Below are positions 46,989-55,549 of a DNA stretch of 64,000 bases, in pieces. Source of the stretch: Actinacidiphila epipremni (GTDB lineage: Bacteria; Actinomycetota; Actinomycetes; Streptomycetales; Streptomycetaceae). The stretch covers positions 62,001-126,000 of the forward strand of contig NZ_JAATEJ010000005.1 in assembly GCF_012034175.1 (NCBI RefSeq). Reading direction: 5' to 3'. The number at the start of each line of letters is the position of its first letter. The stretch's first letter is position 1. Position numbers and translations under genes: made by a program. The notes under the pieces were generated by a model. It was not told where the DNA came from, did no database searches, and was given only the letters and a program-made list of their open reading frames with translations.

Positions 46989-48434
46989 ATGCGGAGCGGG
47001 CGGGTGCGGGGGCGGCCGGGGGGACGGCTGCGGGAGCGGGTGCGCGGGCGGCTGCGCGGGCGGGTGCGCGGGCAGCGGCTGGGGCGGCCCTTCGGGTGGC
47101 TGTGGGGAGCGTACGCGACGAGCGCGCTCGGGACGTGGCTCGCCTTCGGCGCGTTCCCGCTGATCGCCGTGCGGGTGCTGCACGCGGGACCGGCCGAGGT
47201 CGCCGGACTGTCCTCGGTGGCGGCGGCGGTGGGCGCGGCGGTGGCGGTGCCGCTCGGGCCGTGGGTGGAGTTCCGCCGCAAGCGGCCGGTGCTGGTCGGA
47301 ATGGACCTGGCGCGGTGCGCGGCGCTGCTGACGATCCCGGCGGCGTACGCGCTGGGGGTGCTCACCTTCGTGCAACTGCTGCTGGTCTCGGTCGTGGTCG
47401 CGGCGGCCGACATCACCTTCCGCGCCGCCTCGGGCGCGTATCTCAAGTCGCTGCTGCCGGCCGGGGACCTGCTGGTCGCCAACGCGCGTTTCGAGTCGAC
47501 CGCGTGGACGACCACGATCGTCGGGCCGCCGCTGGGCGGCGCGGCGATCGGGCTGCTCGGCCCGGTGGCGACGGTGGTGGCCGACGCGGTCAGCTATCTG
47601 CTGTCGGCGCTGGGCGTGCGGGCGAGCGGCGGGCACGAGCCGCACCCCGGGCAGCGGGCGGCGGTACGGCTGCGGGCCGGGGACCTGCTGGACGGCTGGC
47701 GGTACATCCTCGCCGACCCCGGGCTGCGTCCGCTGTTCCTCAACACCGCCTTCTACAACGGCCTGCTGATGGCCGGCGAGCCGCTGCTGACGGTGCTGAT
47801 GCTGGGCCGGCTCGGTTTCGCGCCCTGGCAGTACGGCCTCGCCTTCGCCGCGCCGGCGGTCGGCGGGCTGGTCGGCTCCCGGCTCGCCCGGCCGCTGGCC
47901 GCCCGGTTCGGGCAGCGCCGGGTGCTGGTCGCCTCCGGGGTGGGGCGGGCCCTGTGGCCGGTGGGCCTGGCGTTCACCGGTCCGGGCGGCGGGGGGCTGG
48001 CGCTGGTGATGGGCGTGGAGTTCGGGATCATCTTCTGCTGCGGGGTGTTCAACCCGCTGTGCGCCACGTACCGCCTGGAGCGTACGGCGGCGGACCGGGT
48101 GACCCGGACGCTGTCCGCCTGGAGCGTGTCGACGAAGGCCTCGATCGCGCTGCTGACGGCGGTGTGGGGCGGGCTGGGCGCGCTGCTGGGGCTGCGTACC
48201 GCGATCGGCCTGGCCGGTGTGCTGCTGCTGGCGACCCCGCTGCTGCTGCCCCGCCGCCGCGAGGAGCCCGCGCCGGCGCCGGCGGGCGCGGCTGCGGGGC
48301 CGGGCGGCGGCTGCCGGGCGGCGGATACAGTGCGCTCATGGCCCGACCCGCGTCGCAGGGACGCCCCCGCCCCGGGAGGCCGGCCCGGATCAGCCGTGAG
48401 CAGATCGTCGCCGCCGCCCTCGAAGGGGACCTGA
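46989..48434 (+). CDS. MFS transporter (EntS-like MFS_3 group)
   Basis: A 481-residue major facilitator. After a basic N-terminal stretch it has about 12 hydrophobic helices. Segments such as ADITFRAASGAYLKSLLPAGDLLVANARFESTAWTTTIVGPPLGGAAIG fit the MFS_3/EntS group of drug and siderophore exporters. It is divergent from a LysR gene and lies 2.4 kb from an iron-regulated siderophore locus, but nothing here proves that substrate. The last 97 bases overlap the tetR gene that follows, and the C-terminal 50 residues are low-complexity. Confidence 0.88.
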   Translation: MRSGRVRGRPGGRLRERVRGRLRGRVRGQRLGRPFGWLWGAYATSALGTWLAFGAFPLIAVRVLHAGPAEVAGLSSVAAAVGAAVAVPLGPWVEFRRKRPVLVGMDLARCAALLTIPAAYALGVLTFVQLLLVSVVVAAADITFRAASGAYLKSLLPAGDLLVANARFESTAWTTTIVGPPLGGAAIGLLGPVATVVADAVSYLLSALGVRASGGHEPHPGQRAAVRLRAGDLLDGWRYILADPGLRPLFLNTAFYNGLLMAGEPLLTVLMLGRLGFAPWQYGLAFAAPAVGGLVGSRLARPLAARFGQRRVLVASGVGRALWPVGLAFTGPGGGGLALVMGVEFGIIFCCGVFNPLCATYRLERTAADRVTRTLSAWSVSTKASIALLTAVWGGLGALLGLRTAIGLAGVLLLATPLLLPRRREEPAPAPAGAAAGPGGGCRAADTVRSWPDPRRRDAPAPGGRPGSAVSRSSPPPSKGT

Positions 48435-48928
48435 GCACGCTGACGATGCGGGAGCTCGCGGCGCGGCTCGGGGTGACCCACGGCGCGCTCTACGGCTGGG
48501 TGGGCGGCCTGGAGGGCGTGTTCGACCTGGTCGGCGAGGTGATGGTGAACCGCGTCCTGCCGCAGGAGGACCCGGAGCAGGTCGGCGGCTGGCGGCCGTG
48601 GCTGACCCGCCTGGCCTGGGCGATGCACGACGAATTCCTCGCGGTGCCGGGCTTCGCCACCCGTACCGCCCGCCCGCACCGCCACAACCCCGAGTCGTTC
48701 GGCCGGCTGCGCGCCCGGACGGTGGCCGCCTTCACCCACTCCGGCGTGGACCCGGACCTCGCTGAGCAGAGCTGGTACATCTTCGCCACCTCGGTGATCA
48801 GCTGGCTGGCCGTGCAGGAGAACCCGCTCGACCTGGGGGAACAGCCGCCGCGGTTCGACCTCTTCCTCGACGTCCTGCTGCGCGGGCTGCCGGCCCGGGA
48901 GCCGGCTCCCCCGGCCAGGAGCCTCTAG
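48338..48928 (+). CDS. TetR-family transcriptional regulator
   Basis: A 196-residue repressor. The helix-turn-helix (REQIVAAALEGDLSTLTMRELAARLGVTHGALYGWVGGLEGVF) occupies residues 18-62 and a TetR_C-like ligand domain follows. It starts inside the 3' end of the MFS gene (97-base overlap in another frame), so the two are probably co-transcribed and it may regulate the exporter. Confidence 0.87.
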   Translation: MARPASQGRPRPGRPARISREQIVAAALEGDLSTLTMRELAARLGVTHGALYGWVGGLEGVFDLVGEVMVNRVLPQEDPEQVGGWRPWLTRLAWAMHDEFLAVPGFATRTARPHRHNPESFGRLRARTVAAFTHSGVDPDLAEQSWYIFATSVISWLAVQENPLDLGEQPPRFDLFLDVLLRGLPAREPAPPARSL

Positions 48929-48932
48929 CGCC

Positions 48933-49327
48933 TCACGACTCACCGGCCAGCCACGCGGCGGCGAGCGCCAGCGCCTCGCCCTGGTCCGGTGTCGCCGTCG
49001 CCCGGCAGCCCCACACCCGCTCCGCCGAGCGCTGGAGCCTGGTGATCGCCTGGCCGGCCTGCGGCGGCAGCACGAACACCAGCCCCCGGCAGTGCCGTTC
49101 CAGGCCCGGGCGCATCTGCTCGATCATGGCGACCCGCCGCCGCGCCTCGCCCTGCCGCTGCCCGGGCGGCTCCGGGGCCGGGGTGCGGACGACGGCGGCG
49201 AAGGGGCGGCCGGTCCGCTCGGCCGCCGCGATGGCCTCGGTCAGTTCCCGGACGACGACGTCCGCGCGTCCGCGGCGGCGGCATCGGCGGCGTCGATCAG
49301 CAGTGGCTGTGGATCGGTGGTGTGCAT
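48933..49327 (-). pseudogene. Small gene with a frameshift (hypothetical protein)
   Basis: A plausible protein begins at the ATG at 49327 (MHTTDPQPLLIDAADAAAADA) but stops early in its frame. The natural continuation (DVVVRELTEAIAAAERTGRPFAAVV, through FVLPPQAGQAITRLQRSAERVWG to LAGES at 48933) is in another frame, entered near 49,260-49,272. The total is one base short of a multiple of three, so a single-base loss (or sequencing error) in a GC-repetitive stretch explains it. Restored length would be about 131 residues. A TAGAAT -10 element ends six bases before the ATG, suggesting a leaderless message. I do not recognise the family. Confidence 0.65.
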
Positions 49328-49360
49328 GCGGGGATTCTAACCAGCGGTCAGTAATTACGG

Positions 49361-49379
49361 TAAGGTTTGCCTGCCCTAA
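49361..49379 (+). promoter_or_regulatory. Iron box (DmdR/IdeR operator) of the ABC importer operon
   Basis: TAAGGTTTGCCTGCCCTAA matches the 19-bp DmdR/IdeR iron-box consensus TTAGGTTAGGCTAACCTAA at 15 of 19 positions on the reverse strand. It lies 27 bases before the start of the substrate-binding protein gene, so iron-loaded DmdR should repress the importer operon. Confidence 0.75.
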
Positions 49380-49405
49380 GAAACCTGTACGTCCGAGGAG
49401 CCCTC

Positions 49406-50965
49406 GTGAGCTCTCCCCTGCCCCCGTCCCCCGCCCCGGCCCCGCACCGGGAACGGCCCGGGCGCCGGCGGATCCTGGCCGGCGGTGCGGCCGTCGCCGC
49501 CGGCCTGCTGGTCCAGCCCGCCCTCAGCGCGTGCGGCGCGAGCGGGGGTGCCGCCGACGCGCACCTGCGGGTGGGGGCCGCGGCCCCGGCCGGGGGCATC
49601 ACCTTCGACCCGCGCATGCCGAGCCCGGGGGCGGGCGCGCTGATCCTGGCCCACCTCTACGACCCGCTGGTGCGGCTGCGCGGCGGCAGCTACGAGATGC
49701 GCCTGGCGAGCGCCGCCGAGCCCAACGCCGACGCGACCGTGTGGACCGTCACCCTGCGCACCGGCGCGACCTTCCACGACGGGCGGCCGGTACGCGCCGC
49801 GGACGCCGCGTACAGCCTGCGCCTGCTCTACGACCCGAAGAGCAGCGCCCTGGCCGGCGGGCTCGCCGCCTACGTGGACACCGCCGGCATCCGCGCGCTG
49901 GACGCCCGCACCCTGCGCATACCGCTCACCCGCGCCCGCGGCGACTTCGTCGGCGCCTTCCTCGGCGCGCTGTCCACCGTCTTCCCCGAGGGCACCACCG
50001 ACTTCGCCGCCAGGCCGACCGGCTCAGGACCCTTCCGGTGGACGGCGAGCGCGTCGCAGGCCGTCCGGCTGACCGCCAACGCGGACTACTGGGACGGGCC
50101 GGTCCGCCTCGCGGGACTGGAGATCAGCCGCCTCACCGACCCCGCGGCACGCGTCAACGCCGTCGTGGCCGGGCAACTGGACTACGCCGTGGGGATCAGC
50201 GCCGCCGCCGCGCGCGCCCACGCGCACACCGCCGGGGTGACGATCCACCGCGGCGGTGCCGCCACCTCCAACGCCCTGCTGCTGGCGATGAACGCGAGCG
50301 TCCCGCCCTTCGACCGCCCCGAGGTGCGCCAGGCGGTGCGGCTCGCGGCCGACCGTACGCAGCTCGTCCGCAATGTGCTGCTCGGCCAGGGGCAGGTGGG
50401 CAACGACCTCGTCGGCCTCGGCCTGCCCGGATACGCCGACGGGCTGCCGCAGCGCGCCCACGACCCGGACCAGGCCAGGTCGCTGCTCACCCGCGCCGGC
50501 GTCACCGGCGTCACCCTCCAGGTCGCCGAACTGGTGCCGGGCCTGGCCGAGTCGGCCCAGGTCTTCGTCCAGCAGGCCCGGCAGTGCGGCCTGGACGTGC
50601 GGCTGCGCACCGTCTCGGCGGACACCTACTTCGCCGACCCCGCGGCCCTGCGGCGCACCGCCTTCCAGACCTTCTACGTCATCAACCGGCCCGCCGCGGT
50701 GCACATCGCGCTGATGGACGCCAAGAACGCCCCGTTCAACTTCACCGGGGCGCCCGCCTCCTTCTACACGGCGCTGGACGCCGCGCTCGCCACGGTGGAC
50801 GACGCGCGGCGCGCGCAGCGCTTCCAGGAGATCCAGCAGGACTTCCACGACCACGGCGGCGACCTGGTGTGGGGCTTCGCCGAGCAGACCGACGCCTCCC
50901 GCAGCGGCCTGGCCGGCGTGGCGTGGAGCCAGGGCACGCCCCTCTTCCACCGGGTGACGGTGTGA
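49406..50965 (+). CDS. Solute-binding lipoprotein of a Nik/Opp-type ABC importer
   Basis: A 519-residue SBP_bac_5-family binding protein (cluster C: peptides, nickel, opine-type metallophores). The export signal has a twin-arginine-like start (RRRILAGG) and a lipobox LSAC near residue 45. The mature domain shows DPRMPSPGAGALILAHLYDPLVRL, WTVTLRTGATFHDGRPV and LTANADYWDGP. I chose the GTG at 49406 (CGAGGAG upstream). It is first in a five-gene run under an iron box and probably binds the metal complex of the siderophore encoded to the right. Confidence 0.87.
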   Translation: MSSPLPPSPAPAPHRERPGRRRILAGGAAVAAGLLVQPALSACGASGGAADAHLRVGAAAPAGGITFDPRMPSPGAGALILAHLYDPLVRLRGGSYEMRLASAAEPNADATVWTVTLRTGATFHDGRPVRAADAAYSLRLLYDPKSSALAGGLAAYVDTAGIRALDARTLRIPLTRARGDFVGAFLGALSTVFPEGTTDFAARPTGSGPFRWTASASQAVRLTANADYWDGPVRLAGLEISRLTDPAARVNAVVAGQLDYAVGISAAAARAHAHTAGVTIHRGGAATSNALLLAMNASVPPFDRPEVRQAVRLAADRTQLVRNVLLGQGQVGNDLVGLGLPGYADGLPQRAHDPDQARSLLTRAGVTGVTLQVAELVPGLAESAQVFVQQARQCGLDVRLRTVSADTYFADPAALRRTAFQTFYVINRPAAVHIALMDAKNAPFNFTGAPASFYTALDAALATVDDARRAQRFQEIQQDFHDHGGDLVWGFAEQTDASRSGLAGVAWSQGTPLFHRVTV

Positions 50966-52014
50966 GCGCCCGCGCGCAGCCGCTGCCCGCCGGCGGCCCT
51001 GCCGCCGGCGCGCCGGCCGCCCGGGCGGCCACCGCCCGCGCGCTCGCCGCCCGCGGGTGGCGGCGCCTGCCCCGCAGGGCCCTGGCGTGGGTGGCTGCGC
51101 TCGCCGCCTCGCTGGCCGTCGAGTCGGCGCTGCTGTTCGCGGCCCTGCAAGCGGTTCCGGGCGACGCCGCCACCACGCTGCTCGGGCAGAACGCCACGCC
51201 CGCGGAACTCGCCGCGACCCGGCACCGGCTGGGCCTGGACGAGCCCGCGCCCGTCCGCTACCTGCGCTGGATCGAGGGCGCGGTGCACGGCGACCTCGGC
51301 GCCAGCTTCCAGTCGGGCCGGCCGGTCGCCGCCGTCCTCGCGCAGCCGCTGCTCAACAGCCTCGTCCTCGCGGCGGCGGCCTTCGCCGCCGGGGCGGTGC
51401 TGGCCGTGACGTCCGGCCTGGTCACCGGCCTGCGGCCCGGGTCGCGTACCGACACCGCGCTGAGCACCGCGTCCGTGGCGGTCCTGTCCACGCCGGTCCT
51501 CGTATGGGCCAGCGGGGCGTGCGTGGTCTTCGCCGGGCTGCTGGGCTGGCTGCCCGCGGTCTCCCTGCCGCCGTTCGGCGGCACCCCGCTGGCCCGGCCG
51601 GTCGTCCTGGTCCTCCCGGCCGGGACCCTGGCGCTGTTCGGCGGCGCCTGGGCCGGGCGGCTGATCCGCGCGGCCGTCGCCGACGCCGCCCGGCTCCCCC
51701 ACGTCGAGGCGGCCCGCCTGGCCGGCCTGCCCCGGCGGCGCGTGCTGGTGCGCCACCTGCTGCCGTCCGCCCTGGCCCCCTGCGCGCAGGCGCTGGCGTC
51801 CATGGCCGCGCTGCTCGTCGGCGGCACCGCGGTGGTCGAGCAGACCTTCGGCTACCCGGGCCTCGGGCAGCTGCTGGTCGCCTCGGTCCACGACCACGAC
51901 ACCCCGCTCACCGAAGGGGCCGCGCTGGTGGTCGTCGCGCTCGTCACGCTCGGCTTCGCCGCGGCCGACTTCTCCGGCCTGCTCGCCGACCCGCGCCGCG
52001 GGAGGCGGTCATGA
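50962..52014 (+). CDS. ABC importer permease (DppB/NikB type)
   Basis: A 350-residue inner-membrane permease with the DppB-type layout: first helix, extracellular segment with GDAATTLLGQNATPAELAATRHRLGLDEP, then five helices and the EAA-like coupling loop (EAARLAGLPRRRVLVRHLLPSALAP). GTG start overlaps the binding-protein stop by four bases (GTGA). Confidence 0.9.
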   Translation: MSARAQPLPAGGPAAGAPAARAATARALAARGWRRLPRRALAWVAALAASLAVESALLFAALQAVPGDAATTLLGQNATPAELAATRHRLGLDEPAPVRYLRWIEGAVHGDLGASFQSGRPVAAVLAQPLLNSLVLAAAAFAAGAVLAVTSGLVTGLRPGSRTDTALSTASVAVLSTPVLVWASGACVVFAGLLGWLPAVSLPPFGGTPLARPVVLVLPAGTLALFGGAWAGRLIRAAVADAARLPHVEAARLAGLPRRRVLVRHLLPSALAPCAQALASMAALLVGGTAVVEQTFGYPGLGQLLVASVHDHDTPLTEGAALVVVALVTLGFAAADFSGLLADPRRGRRS

Positions 52015-52880
52015 CCGCGCCCGCCGGAACAAAACCCGCGCCGGCCCCCGCCGCCCGCCGGCCACCGGGGGGCCGCACCCGGCCGGCAGTGGCGGCCGGC
52101 CGCCGCAGGCGGGTGTACGCGGCGGCCGTCGTGACGGTGCTGCTCGCGGTGGCCGTCGCCGGGCCGGCGCTCGCGCCGCACGACCCGGCGGCGATCGCCG
52201 GGCCCTCCTACGCCCCGCCGGGGCCGGGGCACCCGCTGGGCACCGACGCGCTGGGCCGTGACGTGCTGTCGCGGCTGCTCGCCGGGGGCCGGCCGCTGGT
52301 GTTCCTGCCGGCCGCGGCGACCGCGGCGGCCTGCCTGCTGGGCGCGGCGGCCGGCACCGTGTCGGGGTATCTGGGCGGCCGGGCCGGCACGGTCCTCGGC
52401 GCGGCGACGAAGCTGCTGCTGGTCTTCCCGCCGGTGCTCGTCCTGCTCGTGGCCGTCGACGCGCGGGGCGGCTCGGCCCTCGCCCTCGGCCTGGTGGTCG
52501 TGGTCACCGGCGCCCCCTTCGTGGCCCGCCTGACGCATGCCGCGGCCCGCCGGACCGTCACCGCGGGATACGTCGAACTGGCCCCGGCGCTCGGCGAGTC
52601 CACCGCCTCCGTGCTGCTGCGCGAGGTCCTGCCCGCGGTGGCCCGGCCGCTGCTCGCGGACGCCGGGGCACGCCTGGCCGGGGCCATGGAGATCTCCGCG
52701 ACCGCCGCCTTCCTGGGCTTCGGGCCGCAGGGCCCCAACTGGGGCGCCATGGTGAGCGAGAACCTGTCCGGGGTCACCCTCGCGCCCTGGGGCGTGGCGG
52801 CGCCGGCCGGAGCCCTGGCACTGCTGGTGGTCTGCGTGAACCTGGGCCTGGACCGGCTGACCCGCGGGGCCGCGGCATGA
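52011..52880 (+). CDS. ABC importer permease (DppC/NikC type)
   Basis: A 289-residue permease. Cytoplasmic N-terminal tail, first helix, then the DppC signature PPGPGHPLGTDALGRDVLSRLLAGGR, further helices and the coupling loop (ELAPALGESTASVLLREVLPAVARPLLAD). Starts at an ATGA overlap with the preceding permease gene. Confidence 0.9.
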   Translation: MTAPAGTKPAPAPAARRPPGGRTRPAVAAGRRRRVYAAAVVTVLLAVAVAGPALAPHDPAAIAGPSYAPPGPGHPLGTDALGRDVLSRLLAGGRPLVFLPAAATAAACLLGAAAGTVSGYLGGRAGTVLGAATKLLLVFPPVLVLLVAVDARGGSALALGLVVVVTGAPFVARLTHAAARRTVTAGYVELAPALGESTASVLLREVLPAVARPLLADAGARLAGAMEISATAAFLGFGPQGPNWGAMVSENLSGVTLAPWGVAAPAGALALLVVCVNLGLDRLTRGAAA

Positions 52881-54316
52881 CCGGCACCGCCGGGGCCGCG
52901 GTCGAGGTGACCGGGCTGCGGACCGTGGACGGCGCCGGCAGGGCCGTCCTGGACGGCGTCACCCTGCGCGTGGCGGCCGGGGAGCGGGTGGCGCTGCTGG
53001 GCCCCTCCGGCAGCGGCAAGACCACCCTCGCCCTGACGCTGCTGGGCGCGGTCCGCCCGGGCCTGCACGTCACCGGGGGCCGGGTCACCGTCGGCGGGCA
53101 CGACATGCTGGCCGCCGGCGGCACCGCGCTGCGGCACCTGCGGCGTACCGTCGTCGGCTACCTGCCGCAGAACCCGGCGCAGACGCTCACGCCGACGCTG
53201 CGGGTGGCCGCCCAGCTCGACGAACTGGCCCGGGACGGCCGGGATCCCGCGGCGCGCCTGCACGAGGTCGGGCTGCCCGCCGACCCCGGCTTCCTGCGGC
53301 GCTTCCCGCACCAGCTCTCCGGGGGCCAGCAGCAGCGGGTCGCGCTCGTGCGGGCGCTGTCCGCGCAGCCGCGGCTCCTCGTCCTGGACGAACCCACCTC
53401 CGGCCTCGACGCCGCGGCGGCCGACGCCACGCTGCGCGCCGTCGACGCCGCCGTCACCGCCCGCGGGCTCACCCTGCTGGTGATCACCCACGACCCGGAC
53501 GTGGCCCGCAGGCTCGCCGGCCGGACCCTCGTGCTGGACCGCGGACGGCTGCGCGAACCGCACCGCGGCGAGCACGGAGCGGCCCCGCCGCCCCGCACGG
53601 GCGGCCCGGACGGGGCCGGGCGGGCGGCCGGCGCCCGGGCCGGCCTGGAAGCCGTCGGCCTGAGCGCCGCCCACGGCACCCGCGGCGTGGCCGAGGGCCT
53701 GTCGCTGCGCCTGGAGCCCGGCGAGTGCGTGGCGCTGCTGGGCCCGTCGGGGACGGGCAAGACCACCGTGGCCCGGTGCCTGGCCGGGCTGCACCGCCCG
53801 GTCGCCGGGCGGCTGCTGCTGGACGGGCGGCACCTCCCCTTCCCGCTGCGGGAGAGGCCCGCTCCGCTGCGCCACCTGGTCCAGCTGGTCCCGCAGGACG
53901 CCGCGGGCGCCCTCAACCCGCACCGCACCGTCGAGGCGACGCTGACCCGGCCGCTGCGCCGGCTCGCAGGGCTGGGCCGCGAGGACGCACGGCAGGAGGC
54001 CGCGCGGCTGCTCGACCTGCTGCAGCTGCCCGCCGCCGTCGCCCGGCGCACCACGGGCCGGCTGTCCGGCGGCCAGCAGCAGCGGGTCGCGCTCGCCCGC
54101 GCCCTGTGCGCCCGCCCGGCGGTCCTGCTGTGCGACGAGGCGACCTCGCAGCTGGACCGGGCCACCGCGCGGGCCGTGCACACCCGGCTCGCCCGGCTCG
54201 GCGAGCAGCAGGGCCTGTCCGTCCTGATGATCACGCACGACCCGGCGCTCGTGGCCGGCTACGCCGACCGGACCGTCGCGCTGGACGGCATGCCCGCGCC
54301 GGACCGGCGGCACTGA
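52877..54316 (+). CDS. ABC importer ATPase, fused DppD-DppF-type double NBD
   Basis: A 479-residue protein with two nucleotide-binding domains. NBD1 has Walker A GPSGSGKTT, signature LSGGQQQRVALVRAL and Walker B LLVLDEP. NBD2, from about residue 255, has Walker A GPSGTGKTT, LSGGQQQRVALARAL and VLLCDEA, where the usual catalytic Glu after Asp is kept (DEA). One fused gene replaces the separate D and F ATPases. Starts at an ATGA overlap. Confidence 0.92.
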   Translation: MTGTAGAAVEVTGLRTVDGAGRAVLDGVTLRVAAGERVALLGPSGSGKTTLALTLLGAVRPGLHVTGGRVTVGGHDMLAAGGTALRHLRRTVVGYLPQNPAQTLTPTLRVAAQLDELARDGRDPAARLHEVGLPADPGFLRRFPHQLSGGQQQRVALVRALSAQPRLLVLDEPTSGLDAAAADATLRAVDAAVTARGLTLLVITHDPDVARRLAGRTLVLDRGRLREPHRGEHGAAPPPRTGGPDGAGRAAGARAGLEAVGLSAAHGTRGVAEGLSLRLEPGECVALLGPSGTGKTTVARCLAGLHRPVAGRLLLDGRHLPFPLRERPAPLRHLVQLVPQDAAGALNPHRTVEATLTRPLRRLAGLGREDARQEAARLLDLLQLPAAVARRTTGRLSGGQQQRVALARALCARPAVLLCDEATSQLDRATARAVHTRLARLGEQQGLSVLMITHDPALVAGYADRTVALDGMPAPDRRH

Positions 54317-54349
54317 CCTGGCACGTCCCCCGACCGGAGGAAGGGCATC

Positions 54350-55501
54350 ATGCACGCGTACGACGCGGAGGTGGCGGTCGTCGGCCTGGGCGCCTGGGGT
54401 ACGGCCGCACTGTGGCAGCTCGCCGAACGGGGCGTGGACTGCGTGGGGCTGGAGCGCTACGGCATCGCCCACGCCCTCGGCGCCTCGCACGGCGGTTCCC
54501 GGATGTTCCGGACCACGTGCCTGGAGCACCCCGGTCTCGTGCCCCTGGCGCGGCGCTCGCTGGAGCTGTGGCAGGTCCTCCAGGAGGCCGCGGGCACCCG
54601 GCTGTTCGTGCCCGGCGGCGGCCTGCTCATCGGCCCGCCCAGTGGTCCGGTGGCCGGCGGGACACTGCGCGCCGCCGAGCGGCACGGCATCGCCGTGCAA
54701 CGGCTGACCCCCGGCGAACTGGCCGACCGCTTCCCGGCGCACACCGGGCTCGACCCGCACGACATCGCCGTATGGGAACCGCAGGCCGGCCTGGTGCGGC
54801 CCGAGGCGACGGCGCGGGCCGCGGCCGACTGCGCGGTCCGGGCCGGGGCGCGGGTGCTGACCGGCAGCACGGTCACCGGGCTGGTCCCCGAACCCGGCGG
54901 GGTGCGCGTGGCGACCGCCACGGGCTCGCTGTACGTGCGGCGGGTCGTGGTCAGCGCCGGGCCGTGGCTCCAGACGCTGGTCCCCGGCCTCCCCCTGGAA
55001 ACCGTCCGCATGCCGCTGACCTGGTACGCGCCGGACGCCCGGGCGCGGCGGCGCTTCACCCTGGAGCGCTTCCCGGTGTTCATGCGCGAACTGCCGTCGG
55101 GCGCCGTGCTGTGGGGCTGCGGGAGCGAGGGCGGGCACCCGGTCAAGCTGGGGCTGGAGTACGCCGGGGAGGGCTTCAGGACGGTGGAGCCGGAGGACAC
55201 CGACCGCTCGGTGGCCCGTACCGACTGGGAGAGCCTGTCCCGGCTGCTGGCACGGTACGCGCCCGGCCTGCCGCCGGTGCCGGAGCGGGCGGCGGTCGGG
55301 CGGTTCGGCCGTACGCCCGATGGCCAGTTCGTGCTGGGGCCGCTGCCGGCCGAGCCGCGGATCATCGTCGCGGGCGGGTGCAACGCCCACGGCGGCAAGC
55401 ACGCGCTGGGCGTCGGCGAGGCGCTTGCCGAGCTCGCCACGACCGGCCGTACGACCGTGCCGCTGGAGTTCACCGCGCCGGCGCGCTTCACCGGCCGGTG
55501 A
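54350..55501 (+). CDS. MSOX/NikD-family FAD-dependent amine oxidase
   Basis: A 383-residue flavoprotein of the monomeric sarcosine oxidase group: dinucleotide-binding GLGAWGTAALWQLAERG, the ASHGGSRMFR segment near the flavin, and a C-terminal GRFGRTPDGQFVLGPL. MSOX relatives oxidise secondary amines or C-N bonds; NikD uses this to aromatise a ring. The usual covalent-FAD Cys near residue 315 is not clear. It lies 33 bases after the importer ATPase, so it is iron-regulated with it. Dehydrogenation of a thiazoline or N-methyl group in the siderophore is a reasonable guess, not shown. Confidence 0.85.
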   Translation: MHAYDAEVAVVGLGAWGTAALWQLAERGVDCVGLERYGIAHALGASHGGSRMFRTTCLEHPGLVPLARRSLELWQVLQEAAGTRLFVPGGGLLIGPPSGPVAGGTLRAAERHGIAVQRLTPGELADRFPAHTGLDPHDIAVWEPQAGLVRPEATARAAADCAVRAGARVLTGSTVTGLVPEPGGVRVATATGSLYVRRVVVSAGPWLQTLVPGLPLETVRMPLTWYAPDARARRRFTLERFPVFMRELPSGAVLWGCGSEGGHPVKLGLEYAGEGFRTVEPEDTDRSVARTDWESLSRLLARYAPGLPPVPERAAVGRFGRTPDGQFVLGPLPAEPRIIVAGGCNAHGGKHALGVGEALAELATTGRTTVPLEFTAPARFTGR

Positions 55502-55503
55502 CA

Positions 55504-55545
55504 CCGGCCGGGGCGGCGGGGTCGCTCCCCCGCCGCCCCGGCCGG
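55504..55545. terminator. Bidirectional terminator (18-bp perfect stem)
   Basis: CCGGCCGGGGCGGCGGGG (55504-55521) pairs perfectly with its complement at 55528-55545 around a 6-base loop, between the convergent oxidase and monooxygenase genes. Confidence 0.85.
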
Positions 55546-55549
55546 GCAC

